Below, one piece after another: positions 35,031 through 44,378 of a DNA stretch of 64,000 bases. The notes under the pieces were generated by a model, which searched no databases, was not told the origin of the DNA, and saw nothing but the letters and a program-made list of their open reading frames with translations. The stretch comes from Halodesulfovibrio aestuarii. GTDB taxonomy: Bacteria > Desulfobacterota > Desulfovibrionia > Desulfovibrionales > Desulfovibrionaceae. Position numbers and translations under genes: made by a program. The number at the start of each line of letters is the position of its first letter. The first letter of the stretch is position 1. The DNA lies in the NCBI RefSeq assembly GCF_050571805.1, contig NZ_CP192219.1; one strand, given 5' to 3'.

Positions 35031-35252
35031 ATGTCAGATTTACAACCAGCACAAATTACCACTGAAGAGCGTCTTACTTTGTACCTTGCGTGCGAGAAGG
35101 CGATTTTGAGCGGGCATCAGTCACATACTGTGGACGGCACCACCTATACCCGTGCTGATCTGCGGGCTGTGCAGAAAAAAATTGAAGAACTTCAATACGT
35201 GCTTAACGCTGGCAAGGCTCCCTTTACACAAACACCGGTGGCGTTTGTATGA
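35031..35252 (+). CDS. Head-tail joining protein gpW-like
   Basis: A 73-residue protein, the usual size of the lambda gpW family, with TTEERLTLYLACEKAILSG and YTRADLRAVQKKIEELQ. gpW closes the portal so that tails can join the head. GGGGGGCAGC precedes the ATG, and the portal gene overlaps its end by 4 bp, as in lambda (W-B). Confidence 0.75.
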   Translation: MSDLQPAQITTEERLTLYLACEKAILSGHQSHTVDGTTYTRADLRAVQKKIEELQYVLNAGKAPFTQTPVAFV

Positions 35253-36760
35253 AGGATGTAGCAGCGCTGAACGGCATTGAGCGTTCTACAATATATGACG
35301 GCATTACAAATGCCGTTTGCTGCGTGCTTGCGATTAAAAATCCACACGCCGCTATGCAGTACCGTGCGAGTCGGGAACAGCAGTATTTGTATGCTGCTGG
35401 TTCCCGTAAGAAAAAGCTGCATACAATGCGCCCCAATAATAAGTCTGCTGATGAACTTATTAAAAGCGACATGAGCAACGCCCGCGCTGAATGCCGCCAG
35501 ATGGTTAGGAACAACCCTAACCTTTCCGGTGCCATGCGTGAGATGGGCAACAATGTTGTGTTCAAGGGAATACTTCCACAAGCCCAGTTTGGCGAAGAGA
35601 GAGAAGCAGAGAACACCGCTATTGAACATGAGTGGAAGCGCTGGGGCAGGCAGGTATCATTACGCCGCAAGCTCAAACAGACAGTGACTCACATATGGCA
35701 GGATGGCGGAATTTTCTGGCATTTTACGCCGTCTAAAACTCTGCATGAACGCGGTGTGGTTCCACTTAACTTGGAACTGCTGGAAGTTGATCACCTTGAT
35801 CATATGCTGAATGCGGATCTGGATAACGGTAATTTCATTAAGCACGGTATCGAATATAACTCCGAAGGTTTTGTAGTCGCTTATTGGCTTTTTGAAAAAC
35901 ATCCGGGAAGCACTCACGGCCTTGTACGTGGCAGCATCTACAAATCTAAACGAGTGGATGCAAAGTACTGCATACTTGTTGCTGATCCTGACCGTGCTTC
36001 TCAGTCTCTCCCTATTCCGCGTCTTGCCAGCGTTGTTTGCATTCTGCGTGACTTTGAACAGTACCAGAACTTTGAACGCCTTGCCGCGCGTCTTGCGGCT
36101 GCTTTTTCCGTTATCGTGAAAGATACTTCTACCCAGTATCAAGGCGGGAACGGTCTTAACGGCAGCGCCAGTGCCGATACTGGCAATCCGCAATCGCGCA
36201 TCCCCGCGACTGAAGCTTTCATTAACCCCGGTTCTATTACCGAGCTTCCTGCTGGGAAGGATATTCAAACCATATCCAACCCGCGCCCTAGCAACACCTA
36301 CAGCGATTACAGCCGCAATAACATGCAGGCTACTTCTACCGGTGTTGGCCAGTCCTACGAAACATTCACCAACGACTTTACAGCCGCTTCTTACTCCAGC
36401 GTGCGCCAAGCCATTTCTAAAGAACGGCGTGGGTACATGGAGCAACAGCAGTCTCTTATTGAAGATGCGCTTGATCCTGCTTTTGAGATCTGGTGTTTCT
36501 TTGCCCATTTGTTCGGCTTTATCGGTACGGAAACCGTGCCTGTTAGCTGGCAGACACCGGGCTGGGAATACATCAACCCATTGCAGGATGCGAACGCAAC
36601 AAAGGTTCAAATAGAAATGGGCATTGAAAACCCATTTGATGCAGCCGCAGCGCGTGGGCGCAATCTGGACGACAACATAAAGAAAACAGCCCGTGCCAAA
36701 AGGCTGCGCATATCCGCTGGCCTAGAAGGAAAGGAGCAAAGCAATGCTGAAACCGCGTAA
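35249..36760 (+). CDS. Portal protein, lambda gpB family
   Basis: The 503-residue portal subunit, forming the dodecameric ring through which DNA enters. Markers include AAGSRKKKLHTMRPNNKSAD, RCQMVRNNPNLSGAMREMG-type sequence near residue 75, and the late SYETFTNDFTAASYSSVRQA, which is characteristic of the family. It lies between gpW and the protease-capsid fusion and overlaps both. Confidence 0.9.
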   Translation: MKDVAALNGIERSTIYDGITNAVCCVLAIKNPHAAMQYRASREQQYLYAAGSRKKKLHTMRPNNKSADELIKSDMSNARAECRQMVRNNPNLSGAMREMGNNVVFKGILPQAQFGEEREAENTAIEHEWKRWGRQVSLRRKLKQTVTHIWQDGGIFWHFTPSKTLHERGVVPLNLELLEVDHLDHMLNADLDNGNFIKHGIEYNSEGFVVAYWLFEKHPGSTHGLVRGSIYKSKRVDAKYCILVADPDRASQSLPIPRLASVVCILRDFEQYQNFERLAARLAAAFSVIVKDTSTQYQGGNGLNGSASADTGNPQSRIPATEAFINPGSITELPAGKDIQTISNPRPSNTYSDYSRNNMQATSTGVGQSYETFTNDFTAASYSSVRQAISKERRGYMEQQQSLIEDALDPAFEIWCFFAHLFGFIGTETVPVSWQTPGWEYINPLQDANATKVQIEMGIENPFDAAAARGRNLDDNIKKTARAKRLRISAGLEGKEQSNAETA

Positions 36761-38996
36761 TGGTGAAGGCAAGCAGGCGTTTTTTAAACGCGCTGTGCAG
36801 GATCTGATGAAGGACGGCAAAACAAAAAATGCTGCCATTGCTGAAGCATCCGCCACTTGGAACCAGCACAACCTTTCTGCCGGCGGAAATGGGTACCACT
36901 TCCTTAGTGCGCCAGTGCAATTTGATCTGAAACAGAAAGACGATAAAGAGCCTGCCGAGCAACGGACTTTCGACATTCTCGCCTACGCGGGCGGCATTGT
37001 TGATCTTGGCTACTACAAGTTCATCATTGCGGTGAAGGGCATTAAAAACAAAGCCGCGTTCCCCTGCTTGTATGAGCATGAACGCAAAGCCATAGCAGGA
37101 ACAAGCACCAAGGTTTCTAAGAAAAACAACGAGCTTTTCTGCCACGGTAAATTTCACAACACCGCTGAAGCTGCCCACATAATCGAACTCGCTGATGATG
37201 ACTTTCCTTGGCAGGCATCAATGGGCATTTGGGCTGAAGATGTCCGGTATCTGGCGCGTGATGAAAAAGCCAAGGTTAACGGCATTGCAGTAACAGGCCC
37301 TCTCTACATTTGGGAAACGAGCGAGATGAAAGAAATTAGCATCTGCTCTCTCGGACAAGATGGCGAAACGGCGGCAATAACAATGAGTTGCCCCACAACT
37401 GATACGGAGTTTTACATGGAATACTCAAAAGAATTGAAACTGGCTTTAGGTCTTGCCGCCGATGCCTCTGACGTTGAGGTGGAAGCAGCAATTGCCGGAT
37501 TGAAACTAACTCTTGAAGACAATGCAGCGGAGTCCGCTATCTGGGCAGCACTCGCAGCGGGTGGGCATCTTTCCGGCTCCGGTGATGGTTCAGAAGAAAC
37601 ACCAGCATCACCGCAGGAAAATTTGTCTACTCCCCCGCAGGGAGCTTCACCGGCACCAGTTGCGCCAGATGTAGCCGGTGAAGTTTCCAAAGCGCTTGCA
37701 GCTGAACGCACACGCGCCGCAGATATTCACCAGATTGCAGCCAAGCTTGGACTTGGTGATGACTTTGTACAGGAACATATCAACCAAGGTTCTACCAAAG
37801 AACATACGTTGAGTCTTGCCGTTGATCTTGCCTCGCAGCAAAACCCCTCTTTCGGTTCTGGCAGATTAACTGAAGGCACTAGCGAATCAGACAAAGTGCG
37901 TAAACTTGCAGCTGAAGGGCTTTGTTTCCGCCTTGGATTTACTCCAAAAGAAAAATTGTCCGCAGGTGCGCAGGATTTTACCAGCATGTCCCTGCTGCGT
38001 TTAGCATCTATGCAGCTTTCCCGCTCCAACATGCCTGTGCTGCAAATGAGTAATGACCAGATTGCACGCGCAATCTTAAAACCTTCTGCACGCCTTGATG
38101 CAGCCACCACAGACTTTATTCATATTTTTAAAGACGTGGCAAACGTGGCGTTGCTTAAAGCATACGCTGAATCCCCTATTACGTTTGAAAGCATCGTCAA
38201 CATTGTAAGTGCATCCGACTTTAAAGAAATGCACGGGGTGGCTCTTTCTGAAGCACCAGATATGGAGCTGATTGGTGAGAATGAAAACTACCCTGTGAAA
38301 ACTCTCTCCGATAGCGGAGAAAGCTACCACATTGCAAAGTACGGTGAAATTCTCCGCCTCTCCTACGAAATGATTGTGAACGACAACCTGCGTGCCTTCA
38401 CTCGCATTCCGCTTCTTTTTGGTGCTGCTGCACGCCGCAAGCAAGGCGATCTTGTTTACGGCCTTATCACCAGCAACCCAGTTATGAGCGATGGTCTCAA
38501 GCTCTTCTGCGGTGAACACAAGAACGTGTGCCCTACCGCGACCGCTGGCAAAATTAACACTGCTTCTCTTTCCGCTGCGCGCAAAGCCATGCGTAAACAG
38601 AAAGGTTTGAAAGGTGCCACGCTGGATATTCGTCCACGCACCCTGCTTGTTCCTACAACCTTGGAAACAGATGCTGAAGTTATGCTGCGTTCTATGGCTG
38701 CACCAGAAGGCACCAACGCAGGCGTAACCAACATTTTCCAGAACAGTCTTGTGCCTGTTTCTGATCCACGCCTTGACGATGCCAGCGAGGACGCTTGGTA
38801 CACCGTTGGTGATCCAAACCAAATAGACACCATTGAAATGGCCTACCTTGACGGCAACCGCGAACCGGAAATCTTTGAAGACGAAGATTTTAACTCTGAC
38901 GGCATCAAATACAAAATCCGCCAGTGCATGGGCGTTGGCCTTATGGATCACCGAGGCATGTACATGAACCCGGGCAAAACAGTTTCCGCCGGCTAA
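36744..38996 (+). CDS. Prohead protease-scaffold-major capsid fusion protein
   Basis: A 750-residue single protein holding parts usually made by three genes. Residues about 50-215 look like a prohead serine protease, with FPCLYEHERKAIAGTS and WQASMGIWAED carrying candidate His and Ser. Residues about 225-345 are Ala/Glu-rich scaffold-like sequence. Residues about 360-750 are an HK97-fold capsid protein (TTDFIHIFKDVANVALLKAY, RLSYEMIVNDNLRAFTRIP). Such fusions are known from other phages of Proteobacteria. Self-cleavage would release the capsid protein. Confidence 0.82.
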   Translation: MLKPRNGEGKQAFFKRAVQDLMKDGKTKNAAIAEASATWNQHNLSAGGNGYHFLSAPVQFDLKQKDDKEPAEQRTFDILAYAGGIVDLGYYKFIIAVKGIKNKAAFPCLYEHERKAIAGTSTKVSKKNNELFCHGKFHNTAEAAHIIELADDDFPWQASMGIWAEDVRYLARDEKAKVNGIAVTGPLYIWETSEMKEISICSLGQDGETAAITMSCPTTDTEFYMEYSKELKLALGLAADASDVEVEAAIAGLKLTLEDNAAESAIWAALAAGGHLSGSGDGSEETPASPQENLSTPPQGASPAPVAPDVAGEVSKALAAERTRAADIHQIAAKLGLGDDFVQEHINQGSTKEHTLSLAVDLASQQNPSFGSGRLTEGTSESDKVRKLAAEGLCFRLGFTPKEKLSAGAQDFTSMSLLRLASMQLSRSNMPVLQMSNDQIARAILKPSARLDAATTDFIHIFKDVANVALLKAYAESPITFESIVNIVSASDFKEMHGVALSEAPDMELIGENENYPVKTLSDSGESYHIAKYGEILRLSYEMIVNDNLRAFTRIPLLFGAAARRKQGDLVYGLITSNPVMSDGLKLFCGEHKNVCPTATAGKINTASLSAARKAMRKQKGLKGATLDIRPRTLLVPTTLETDAEVMLRSMAAPEGTNAGVTNIFQNSLVPVSDPRLDDASEDAWYTVGDPNQIDTIEMAYLDGNREPEIFEDEDFNSDGIKYKIRQCMGVGLMDHRGMYMNPGKTVSAG

Positions 38997-39037
38997 CTAC
39001 AAGTTTCACGAATAAATTACCTCTCCTCCACACACTC

Positions 39038-39074
39038 CCTGTTCGGCTGCTCCCCTACGGCAGCCGGACAGGGC
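39038..39074 (+). other. 14-bp hairpin after the capsid gene
   Basis: CCCTGTTCGGCTGC (39038-39051) pairs with GCAGCCGGACAGGG (39061-39074) with one G:T. No T run follows. It may lower read-through or protect the abundant capsid mRNA before the lysis genes. Confidence 0.55.
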
Positions 39075-39088
39075 AATAAGGAAACGCA

Positions 39089-39553
39089 ATGCAGGACTTG
39101 GCAAACTACCTACAAGAAATGGGCAGCAACACGGACATAAAGAGTGTCTTCTCCGTGTTTGCCGCATGTGCAGCTGCAATTTTTGGCGGCTCTATCCCGC
39201 TTGTGTATGCACTGACTGCATTGTGGGCGTTGGATTTTATTCTGGGATTCAAACGTGCATGGGATTCAAGCACTCTTTCAGGTCGCAAGTTTAGAGCGGG
39301 AGGCATGAAAATAGTGCTGTACGTAATGACAGTGATTGTAATGGGACTTGCTGAATACTCAATGGGATCTCTTGGAACCTACTTGCCGTTACGCAACATC
39401 ACTATTGCATATTTATGCATGACAGAGGCGTTGAGTTGCCTTGAGCATCTTTCGTTTTTCGGCGTGCCCATTCCCAAAGGTGTGCGTGACCGTTTGACCA
39501 CCTATCGAGACTGCCTTCACGAATGCCAACTACCGCAGGGAGAATCTAAATGA
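39089..39553 (+). CDS. Phage holin
   Basis: A 154-residue protein with three to four TM segments: VFAACAAAIFGGSIPLVYAL, LTALWALDFILGF, MKIVLYVMTVIVMGLAEY and ITIAYLCMTEAL. The kink ALWALDFILGFKRAWDS matches the phage_holin_4 (toxin secretion/lysis holin) family. It would open the inner membrane to time lysis. The endolysin gene overlaps its end by 4 bp. Confidence 0.82.
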   Translation: MQDLANYLQEMGSNTDIKSVFSVFAACAAAIFGGSIPLVYALTALWALDFILGFKRAWDSSTLSGRKFRAGGMKIVLYVMTVIVMGLAEYSMGSLGTYLPLRNITIAYLCMTEALSCLEHLSFFGVPIPKGVRDRLTTYRDCLHECQLPQGESK

Positions 39554-39987
39554 AGAACCTGACAGGCTACAGAACTGATCATTTTGCGTTGTATGAGCTG
39601 CTACCCAAGTACCAATATTCCATACTTCCTGAAGTCACCGGCTGGGGACTTTTTGACCCTCGCATGTTGTGGACGCTTGACCGTCTCCAGGAGCGTTTCG
39701 GCACTGCCACAATGAATGACTGGTACTGGAACGGGCGTAACCAGTTTCGCGGATGGCGTCCCTTTGATTGCCCCGTGGGTGCTGATCTCTCTTCTCATAA
39801 GTTTGGCCGAGCTGGGGACATTATCTTTAAGAAATATCCGGCTGAAGAAGTCCGCGTTCACATCTTAGAGAATCCGGACGATGAAGCGTACCAGTTCATT
39901 ACCTGCATTGAAATGAATGTGAGCTGGTTCCATTTTGATACCCGAAATCACAATACTTCGCGGGGAATCCTCAAGATCTATCCATAG
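39550..39987 (+). CDS. Endolysin, peptidase M15-like
   Basis: A 145-residue protein with the zinc ligands of M15 D,D/L,D-peptidases: SSHKFGRAGDI near residue 80 (SxHxxGxAxD) and SWFHFDTRN near residue 120 (WxHxD). No signal peptide is seen, so it needs the holin. It cuts peptide bonds of peptidoglycan at the end of infection. Confidence 0.85.
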   Translation: MKNLTGYRTDHFALYELLPKYQYSILPEVTGWGLFDPRMLWTLDRLQERFGTATMNDWYWNGRNQFRGWRPFDCPVGADLSSHKFGRAGDIIFKKYPAEEVRVHILENPDDEAYQFITCIEMNVSWFHFDTRNHNTSRGILKIYP

Positions 39988-39996
39988 GAGAGCATT

Positions 39997-40407
39997 ATGA
40001 AACGACTCGTTGCATTTGCATTGGTAGTTGTCTTTTGCCTGCCGTTAGCGGGCTGTGATGAGCTGACGGAGAATACGGCAACGGTTTTGAAAGCATGTGA
40101 CATTGCTTACAACGGCGTGATGGACGGTTCCGCAGTTGCCTTTAAACAAGGCTACATCACCAAAGATACAGTTGCCCGTGTAGCGCATATTGCCGCCATT
40201 TATCACAGCAGCTGGGAAGCTGCCTGTACCGCCTTGGAAGAATACAAAGTGGCAGAAGAATCCGGTGATTCTGTGAATAAGGAGGTGAAGCGCATTGCCC
40301 TAGATGCTGCGGTTTCCCTAGCACGTACCAGACTGGATGAACTCAAAACCTATTGGCACGAAGCTAAAGGCGCATACACCGAACTGAAGGAGAAAAGCGA
40401 TGAGTAG
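39997..40407 (+). CDS. Lysis-cassette lipoprotein
   Basis: A 136-residue lipoprotein (hydrophobic start MKRLVAFALVVVFCLPLAGC, lipobox LAGC). The mature part is helical with a coiled-coil end (LARTRLDELKTYWHEAKGAY). Following holin and endolysin, it is in the place of spanins, which disrupt the outer membrane, but no inner-membrane partner is clear. It could also be a lysogenic envelope protein. Confidence 0.65.
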   Translation: MKRLVAFALVVVFCLPLAGCDELTENTATVLKACDIAYNGVMDGSAVAFKQGYITKDTVARVAHIAAIYHSSWEAACTALEEYKVAEESGDSVNKEVKRIALDAAVSLARTRLDELKTYWHEAKGAYTELKEKSDE

Positions 40408-40591
40408 AAACGACAAGTTTCTAAATATTATCGAGTTCACTCTCGAAGTTGGGCCTGACCTTGTTCAAGGGATTATCGACTTATGCCGCTCTGGGAATGT
40501 CACCCCTGAATCAATCCGAAACATGAAAGAAGCTTCTAAAGACCCATACGAGATTCTTGCAGAACACGGCATCAACCTTAGGAACGATTAG
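40400..40591 (+). CDS. Small hypothetical phage protein
   Basis: A 63-residue soluble acidic protein (LEVGPDLVQGIIDLCRSGN) with no recognised family. Its ATG overlaps the stop of the lipoprotein gene by 8 bp and GAGAAAAGCG precedes it, so it is very likely translated. It may be part of the lysis module or of the connector genes that follow. Confidence 0.6.
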   Translation: MSRNDKFLNIIEFTLEVGPDLVQGIIDLCRSGNVTPESIRNMKEASKDPYEILAEHGINLRND

Positions 40592-40593
40592 CC

Positions 40594-40914
40594 ATGCTTT
40601 CCCGCGAACAGATGATTTCTGATTTTCGCGCCATCCTTGATGATGTCGGGCAGCTGATCACGATTAACGATACCGAGCTGCTCGCCATTGTCAAAGACGG
40701 TGGAACGGAAATGCTTAGTGACGGAGACGAACGCCAAGGCTTAGGCGGTTCAGTATCGATAATGGAGCTACGCTTTATCGCTGATGACTGGCCCCACCTC
40801 CCCAAAATTGGCGCTGATCTGACCATCAACGATGAAGCATGGACGGTTAACAACCGTTGGAAGCTGTGCTTGGGAACCACCCTAAAACTGCAATTGTTTC
40901 AGGAAGTATTTTAA
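40594..40914 (+). CDS. Head-tail connector-like protein
   Basis: A 106-residue protein of beta-rich pattern (TINDEAWTVNNRWKLCLGTTLKLQL). Its size and place, before a gpZ-like protein, correspond to gpFII-like head-tail joining proteins. Sequence alone does not prove the family. It ends with TAATG shared with the next gene. Confidence 0.6.
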   Translation: MLSREQMISDFRAILDDVGQLITINDTELLAIVKDGGTEMLSDGDERQGLGGSVSIMELRFIADDWPHLPKIGADLTINDEAWTVNNRWKLCLGTTLKLQLFQEVF

Positions 40915-41504
40915 TGCCTCTGGTGAATATTGATAGCGCACAGATTGAACAAGCTGTGAAGAAAGCAGGACGCGCCTTGCAGCTTGTTCCACAGGGCATT
41001 GAAAAAGTAACTTCGCATGCAATGAACCGCACGATTACGGGCATCCGTACTGACATCGTGAAGACTGTTTGCGGAATCTACAACATACCCCAGTGGCGAG
41101 TGCGAAACCACATTTCCATATTCAAGTCTAACCGGAAAGATCTGCGCGCACATTTACGACTTGAAGATAGCAAAAACGTTTCTTTAATGCGCTACGGCGG
41201 GCGCTCTGTCGCTATCAACAGGAAAATGTCCAAGCGCAAAGGTGCCACGGTTCAGGTTCATAAAACAGGTACGCGAAAGCCCATTCATGGTGCCTTCATT
41301 GCCAAGGGACGTAACCACGCAACGCTCATATTTAAACGTGACGGAAAAGAACGAAACCCTATTCATGCTTTGTATGGCCCGGGCTATCCCAATTTATTCA
41401 AAGATGACGACATTAGAGGGGATCTCCAACGCAAAGCTGAAGAGCGTTTTGAAAAGAACTTTTCCCACCATGCCCAAGCACTCATAAACGGGATTATCGG
41501 CTGA
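40914..41504 (+). CDS. Minor tail protein Z-like
   Basis: A 196-residue basic protein with MNRTITGIRTDIVKTVCGIY near residue 40 and GPGYPNLFKDDDIRG, like the prophage minor tail Z family, which helps join head and tail. The ATG at 40914 is preceded by AGGAAG; the earlier frame start at 40857 lies deep inside the previous gene. Confidence 0.72.
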   Translation: MPLVNIDSAQIEQAVKKAGRALQLVPQGIEKVTSHAMNRTITGIRTDIVKTVCGIYNIPQWRVRNHISIFKSNRKDLRAHLRLEDSKNVSLMRYGGRSVAINRKMSKRKGATVQVHKTGTRKPIHGAFIAKGRNHATLIFKRDGKERNPIHALYGPGYPNLFKDDDIRGDLQRKAEERFEKNFSHHAQALINGIIG

Positions 41505-41965
41505 TGTTTAAAGATTTACTCGACCACGTTGAACAGTTTGTTTCCGAAGCTGTGACAGACCTTGCAATGGAGCAAAAAGGTTCTGACACACTCGGCGCTG
41601 TGAAGGTTTTTAAAAGCGCTGTGCCGAAAGATCCTGACGCAGAAAAGACTTTCCCCTGCGTCGTGGTGCGGTGGATCAGCGGCGAAGATGATGAGGAAGG
41701 CTATTGCACAGAGCATGTTGATCTACTCTGTGGCGTGTATTCGCGCGAGGGTTTTGCTCATGCAGAAGACTGGATTGCAGTTGTAACCGGCAGGCTTCGC
41801 CGCAAGCTTTCCACCCTGAACCATTTAGGCAGCTGGGAACTTGTTCGGCCTGTGAAGTTTGCAAAGCCGGAACCGGAAGAACAGCACAAGCATATGCATA
41901 TGGGTGTTGTTCGCACCACATGGCAGGGAAAATATTTATCAACTAACCACACAGGAGACTTGTAG
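41504..41965 (+). CDS. Tail terminator-like protein
   Basis: A 153-residue protein with FPCVVVRWISGEDDEEGY, then VDLLCGVYSREGFAHAEDWI, the pattern of tail-completion proteins that cap the tail tube near the head. It sits between the gpZ-like protein and the sheath, and overlaps the upstream stop by one base. Confidence 0.6.
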   Translation: MFKDLLDHVEQFVSEAVTDLAMEQKGSDTLGAVKVFKSAVPKDPDAEKTFPCVVVRWISGEDDEEGYCTEHVDLLCGVYSREGFAHAEDWIAVVTGRLRRKLSTLNHLGSWELVRPVKFAKPEPEEQHKHMHMGVVRTTWQGKYLSTNHTGDL

Positions 41966-42223
41966 ATGGCTACAGAAAAACCAACCACCGCCACACAAGA
42001 GACGGTTATCTATTTAGGCGCTTCTCTTAACGGAGATCGCCACGTTGGACATGGCAGCGTTTTTATTGGTGGCAAGCTGCCTGACCATTTGGCGCAGGCC
42101 ATAAAAGAAGATGCAAGCTTGGCAGCGCTTTTTGTGCCTCTTTCCAAAGCCGGTGCAGCAAAGCGTGATCTTGAAAACCCTAACAGTGCAATTGCCAAAG
42201 CTTTTGCCGCAACACAGGGGTAA
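41966..42223 (+). CDS. Small phage protein before the sheath gene
   Basis: An 85-residue protein with HVGHGSVFIGGKLPDHLAQA. It holds the place used in Mu-like phages by a DUF2635-type protein, but the sequence is not clearly that family. GGAGACTTGTAG precedes the ATG; it begins immediately after the stop of the upstream gene. Confidence 0.6.
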   Translation: MATEKPTTATQETVIYLGASLNGDRHVGHGSVFIGGKLPDHLAQAIKEDASLAALFVPLSKAGAAKRDLENPNSAIAKAFAATQG

Positions 42224-42226
42224 CGT

Positions 42227-43486
42227 ATGTCCGGTTATTACCACAGAGTTCATACACGCGAAGTGCCTACCGCTATTGTGCCTCCGCGTCGCATCAGTGC
42301 CAGTATCCCTGTTGTTGTGGGTACTGCGCCAGTGCATTTGCTTCCGGAAGGACAGGATAAGCCTATTAATGAGCCTGTGCTTTGCTACACGTTTAAAGAA
42401 TTTGTTGAACAGCTGGGCTTTACTGATGAAGCAGACGCTAACAGCATGTTTAAATATACGCTGTGTGAATTTGCTGATGTGTTCTTTGGCAAATGCAATG
42501 TCGCGCCGATTGTAGTTATCAACGTGTTTGATCCAGCTACCCATAAAACTGGTGAAGCTGCCGACGTTACCAAAGTTACTGCCGCAGATATTGTGGGCGG
42601 CTACGATGCAGACGCCGGCACGTATACCGGCTTAGAACTTGTTTCAAAAGTATTCCCCAAATTCCGAGTTGTACCAGGGCAAATTCTTGCACCAGGCTTT
42701 TCTCATGATCCTGCTGTTGGTGTAGTTATGGACACCAAGGCAAGTACCATTAACGGTATTTTCTCCTGCCTTGCTTTGACCGATATTCCCGACGCTACCT
42801 GCACCAAGTACACAGACGTACCAAGCTGGAAAGAAACCAACAACTACACAGGCAAGCACACTGTATGCTGTTGGCCTAAAGTTACACTAGGTAAACATGT
42901 GTACAACATGTCCACCTACCTTGCCGGACTCATTGCCCAGACCGATGCCGATTATGAAGGCATCCCATACGTTTCTCCATCCAACCGCCGCATGCCAATT
43001 AGCGGCGCTGTAGCAAACGGCAAACCAGTACATCTTGAATTGCCACAAGCTGAATATCTTAACGGGCAAGGCGTTGTTACAGCGCTCAACTTTGACGGTG
43101 GCTGGAAAGCATTCGGCAACCGTACTGCCTGCTACCCATCCAACACGGACCCGAAAGACGCATTTATTTCTGTGCGTCGCTTCTTCAGCTGGCACGCCAA
43201 CACCTTTGTGCTCACATACTTTCAGAAACTGGATGGTCCCACCACACGCCGATTTATTGAAACCATCGTGGACAGTGAAAACATTCGCCTGAATGGATTC
43301 AAACAGATGGAAATTATCCTCGGTGGTGAGATCTTCTTCTATCAGGAAGAAAACCCAACCACTGATTTGATCGATGGCGTTGTACGCTTCCATACCAAGA
43401 TGACACCGCCGGTTCCTGCGCGTGAGATCGTGAACATTCTGGAATTCGACGTAACCAACTTCCAGAACCTTTTCGGGAGTAACTAA
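42227..43486 (+). CDS. Tail sheath protein (P2 FI-like)
   Basis: The 419-residue contractile sheath subunit. It begins MSGYYHRVHTREVPTAIVPP and has the family C-terminus (ADRKGLIDGVVRFHTKMTPPVPAREIVNIL-like region) with FDVTNFQNLF. Contraction of the sheath drives the tube through the envelope, so the phage is a myovirus. It overlaps the tube gene by one base. Confidence 0.92.
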   Translation: MSGYYHRVHTREVPTAIVPPRRISASIPVVVGTAPVHLLPEGQDKPINEPVLCYTFKEFVEQLGFTDEADANSMFKYTLCEFADVFFGKCNVAPIVVINVFDPATHKTGEAADVTKVTAADIVGGYDADAGTYTGLELVSKVFPKFRVVPGQILAPGFSHDPAVGVVMDTKASTINGIFSCLALTDIPDATCTKYTDVPSWKETNNYTGKHTVCCWPKVTLGKHVYNMSTYLAGLIAQTDADYEGIPYVSPSNRRMPISGAVANGKPVHLELPQAEYLNGQGVVTALNFDGGWKAFGNRTACYPSNTDPKDAFISVRRFFSWHANTFVLTYFQKLDGPTTRRFIETIVDSENIRLNGFKQMEIILGGEIFFYQEENPTTDLIDGVVRFHTKMTPPVPAREIVNILEFDVTNFQNLFGSN

Positions 43487-44013
43487 TGAGTAAGCAACCA
43501 GAAAAGATTATCTCGTTTGATGTGTACTCCGGTTCCGAACTCTTTATGGGCGTTGCAGATGCAGAGCTGCCTAGTATTGAGTTTATGTCTGAAACGCTTT
43601 CCGGTGCCGGTATCGCCGGTGAACTGGATTCGCCAACGATCGGACACACCAGCAACATGAGCGTGAAAATTAAGTTTCGCACTGCAACAAAGCATGCGTT
43701 GGAACTTAGTGCGCCGAAACGACATGAGCTTACCTTCCGCGCGTCTACTCAAGCACGCGCTCTCTCCAATGGTGCAGCGCTGACCACCTTCCCGCAAAAG
43801 GTAATGGTGGCAGGTACGCCAAAATCTGTAGGGCTTGGCAAATATGAGTCCGGAAAAATGCAGGACGTACCTGTGGAATTGGCCTGCGATTATCTGAAGA
43901 TGTGGCTCGATAACAAGCCGGTTGTAGAGATCGACAAGTTTAACATGATCCACAAGGTAGGCGAAACAGACTACTTGCAGCAGGTTCGCAAAGATCTTGG
44001 CCGCGAAGGTTAA
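43486..44013 (+). CDS. Major tail tube protein (P2 FII-like)
   Basis: A 175-residue protein with LELSAPKRHELTFRASTQ and AGTPKSVGLGKYESGKMQDV, then LKMWLDNKPVVEIDKFNMIH, typical of the P2 FII tube subunit. It forms the inner tube of the tail and follows the sheath gene as in P2. Confidence 0.9.
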   Translation: MSKQPEKIISFDVYSGSELFMGVADAELPSIEFMSETLSGAGIAGELDSPTIGHTSNMSVKIKFRTATKHALELSAPKRHELTFRASTQARALSNGAALTTFPQKVMVAGTPKSVGLGKYESGKMQDVPVELACDYLKMWLDNKPVVEIDKFNMIHKVGETDYLQQVRKDLGREG

Positions 44014-44048
44014 TCTACCCCATCTTTTACCCTAGAGAGGAAACACTC

Positions 44049-44378
44049 ATGTCTGAACCTACTGTAAATGAAATTACTTTGATTAAGCCCATCACCGTTG
44101 ACGGTGAAACTATTTCCACCGTTTCTATGCGCGAGGCCATAGTTAGCGACCACCTTGAAGCTGCGGACATGGCAGGCCCCAATGCTAGCAATGCCCGTTA
44201 TGAAGCGTGTTTGCTATCGCAGCTGACCGACATTCCCTTTGGCGTGTTCGTCAAAATGCCAGAAGCCAACTACTTCAAGCTAATGCAGGAATACCAAGAT
44301 ATGGGAAAGTCTCAATCAGCGCCGATGATCTCAGACGCGCCTGTCTCGTCTTCTGCAAACAATCCGGACAACGATTAG
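44049..44378 (+). CDS. Tail assembly chaperone gpE
   Basis: A 109-residue protein of the P2 gpE/Mu gp41 chaperone type (TLIKPITVDGETISTVSMRE, then SQLTDIPFGVFVKMPEANYFK). It binds the tape measure during tail assembly. A slippery heptamer near its end produces a second, longer product with the E' extension. GAGAGG precedes the ATG. Confidence 0.82.
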   Translation: MSEPTVNEITLIKPITVDGETISTVSMREAIVSDHLEAADMAGPNASNARYEACLLSQLTDIPFGVFVKMPEANYFKLMQEYQDMGKSQSAPMISDAPVSSSANNPDND

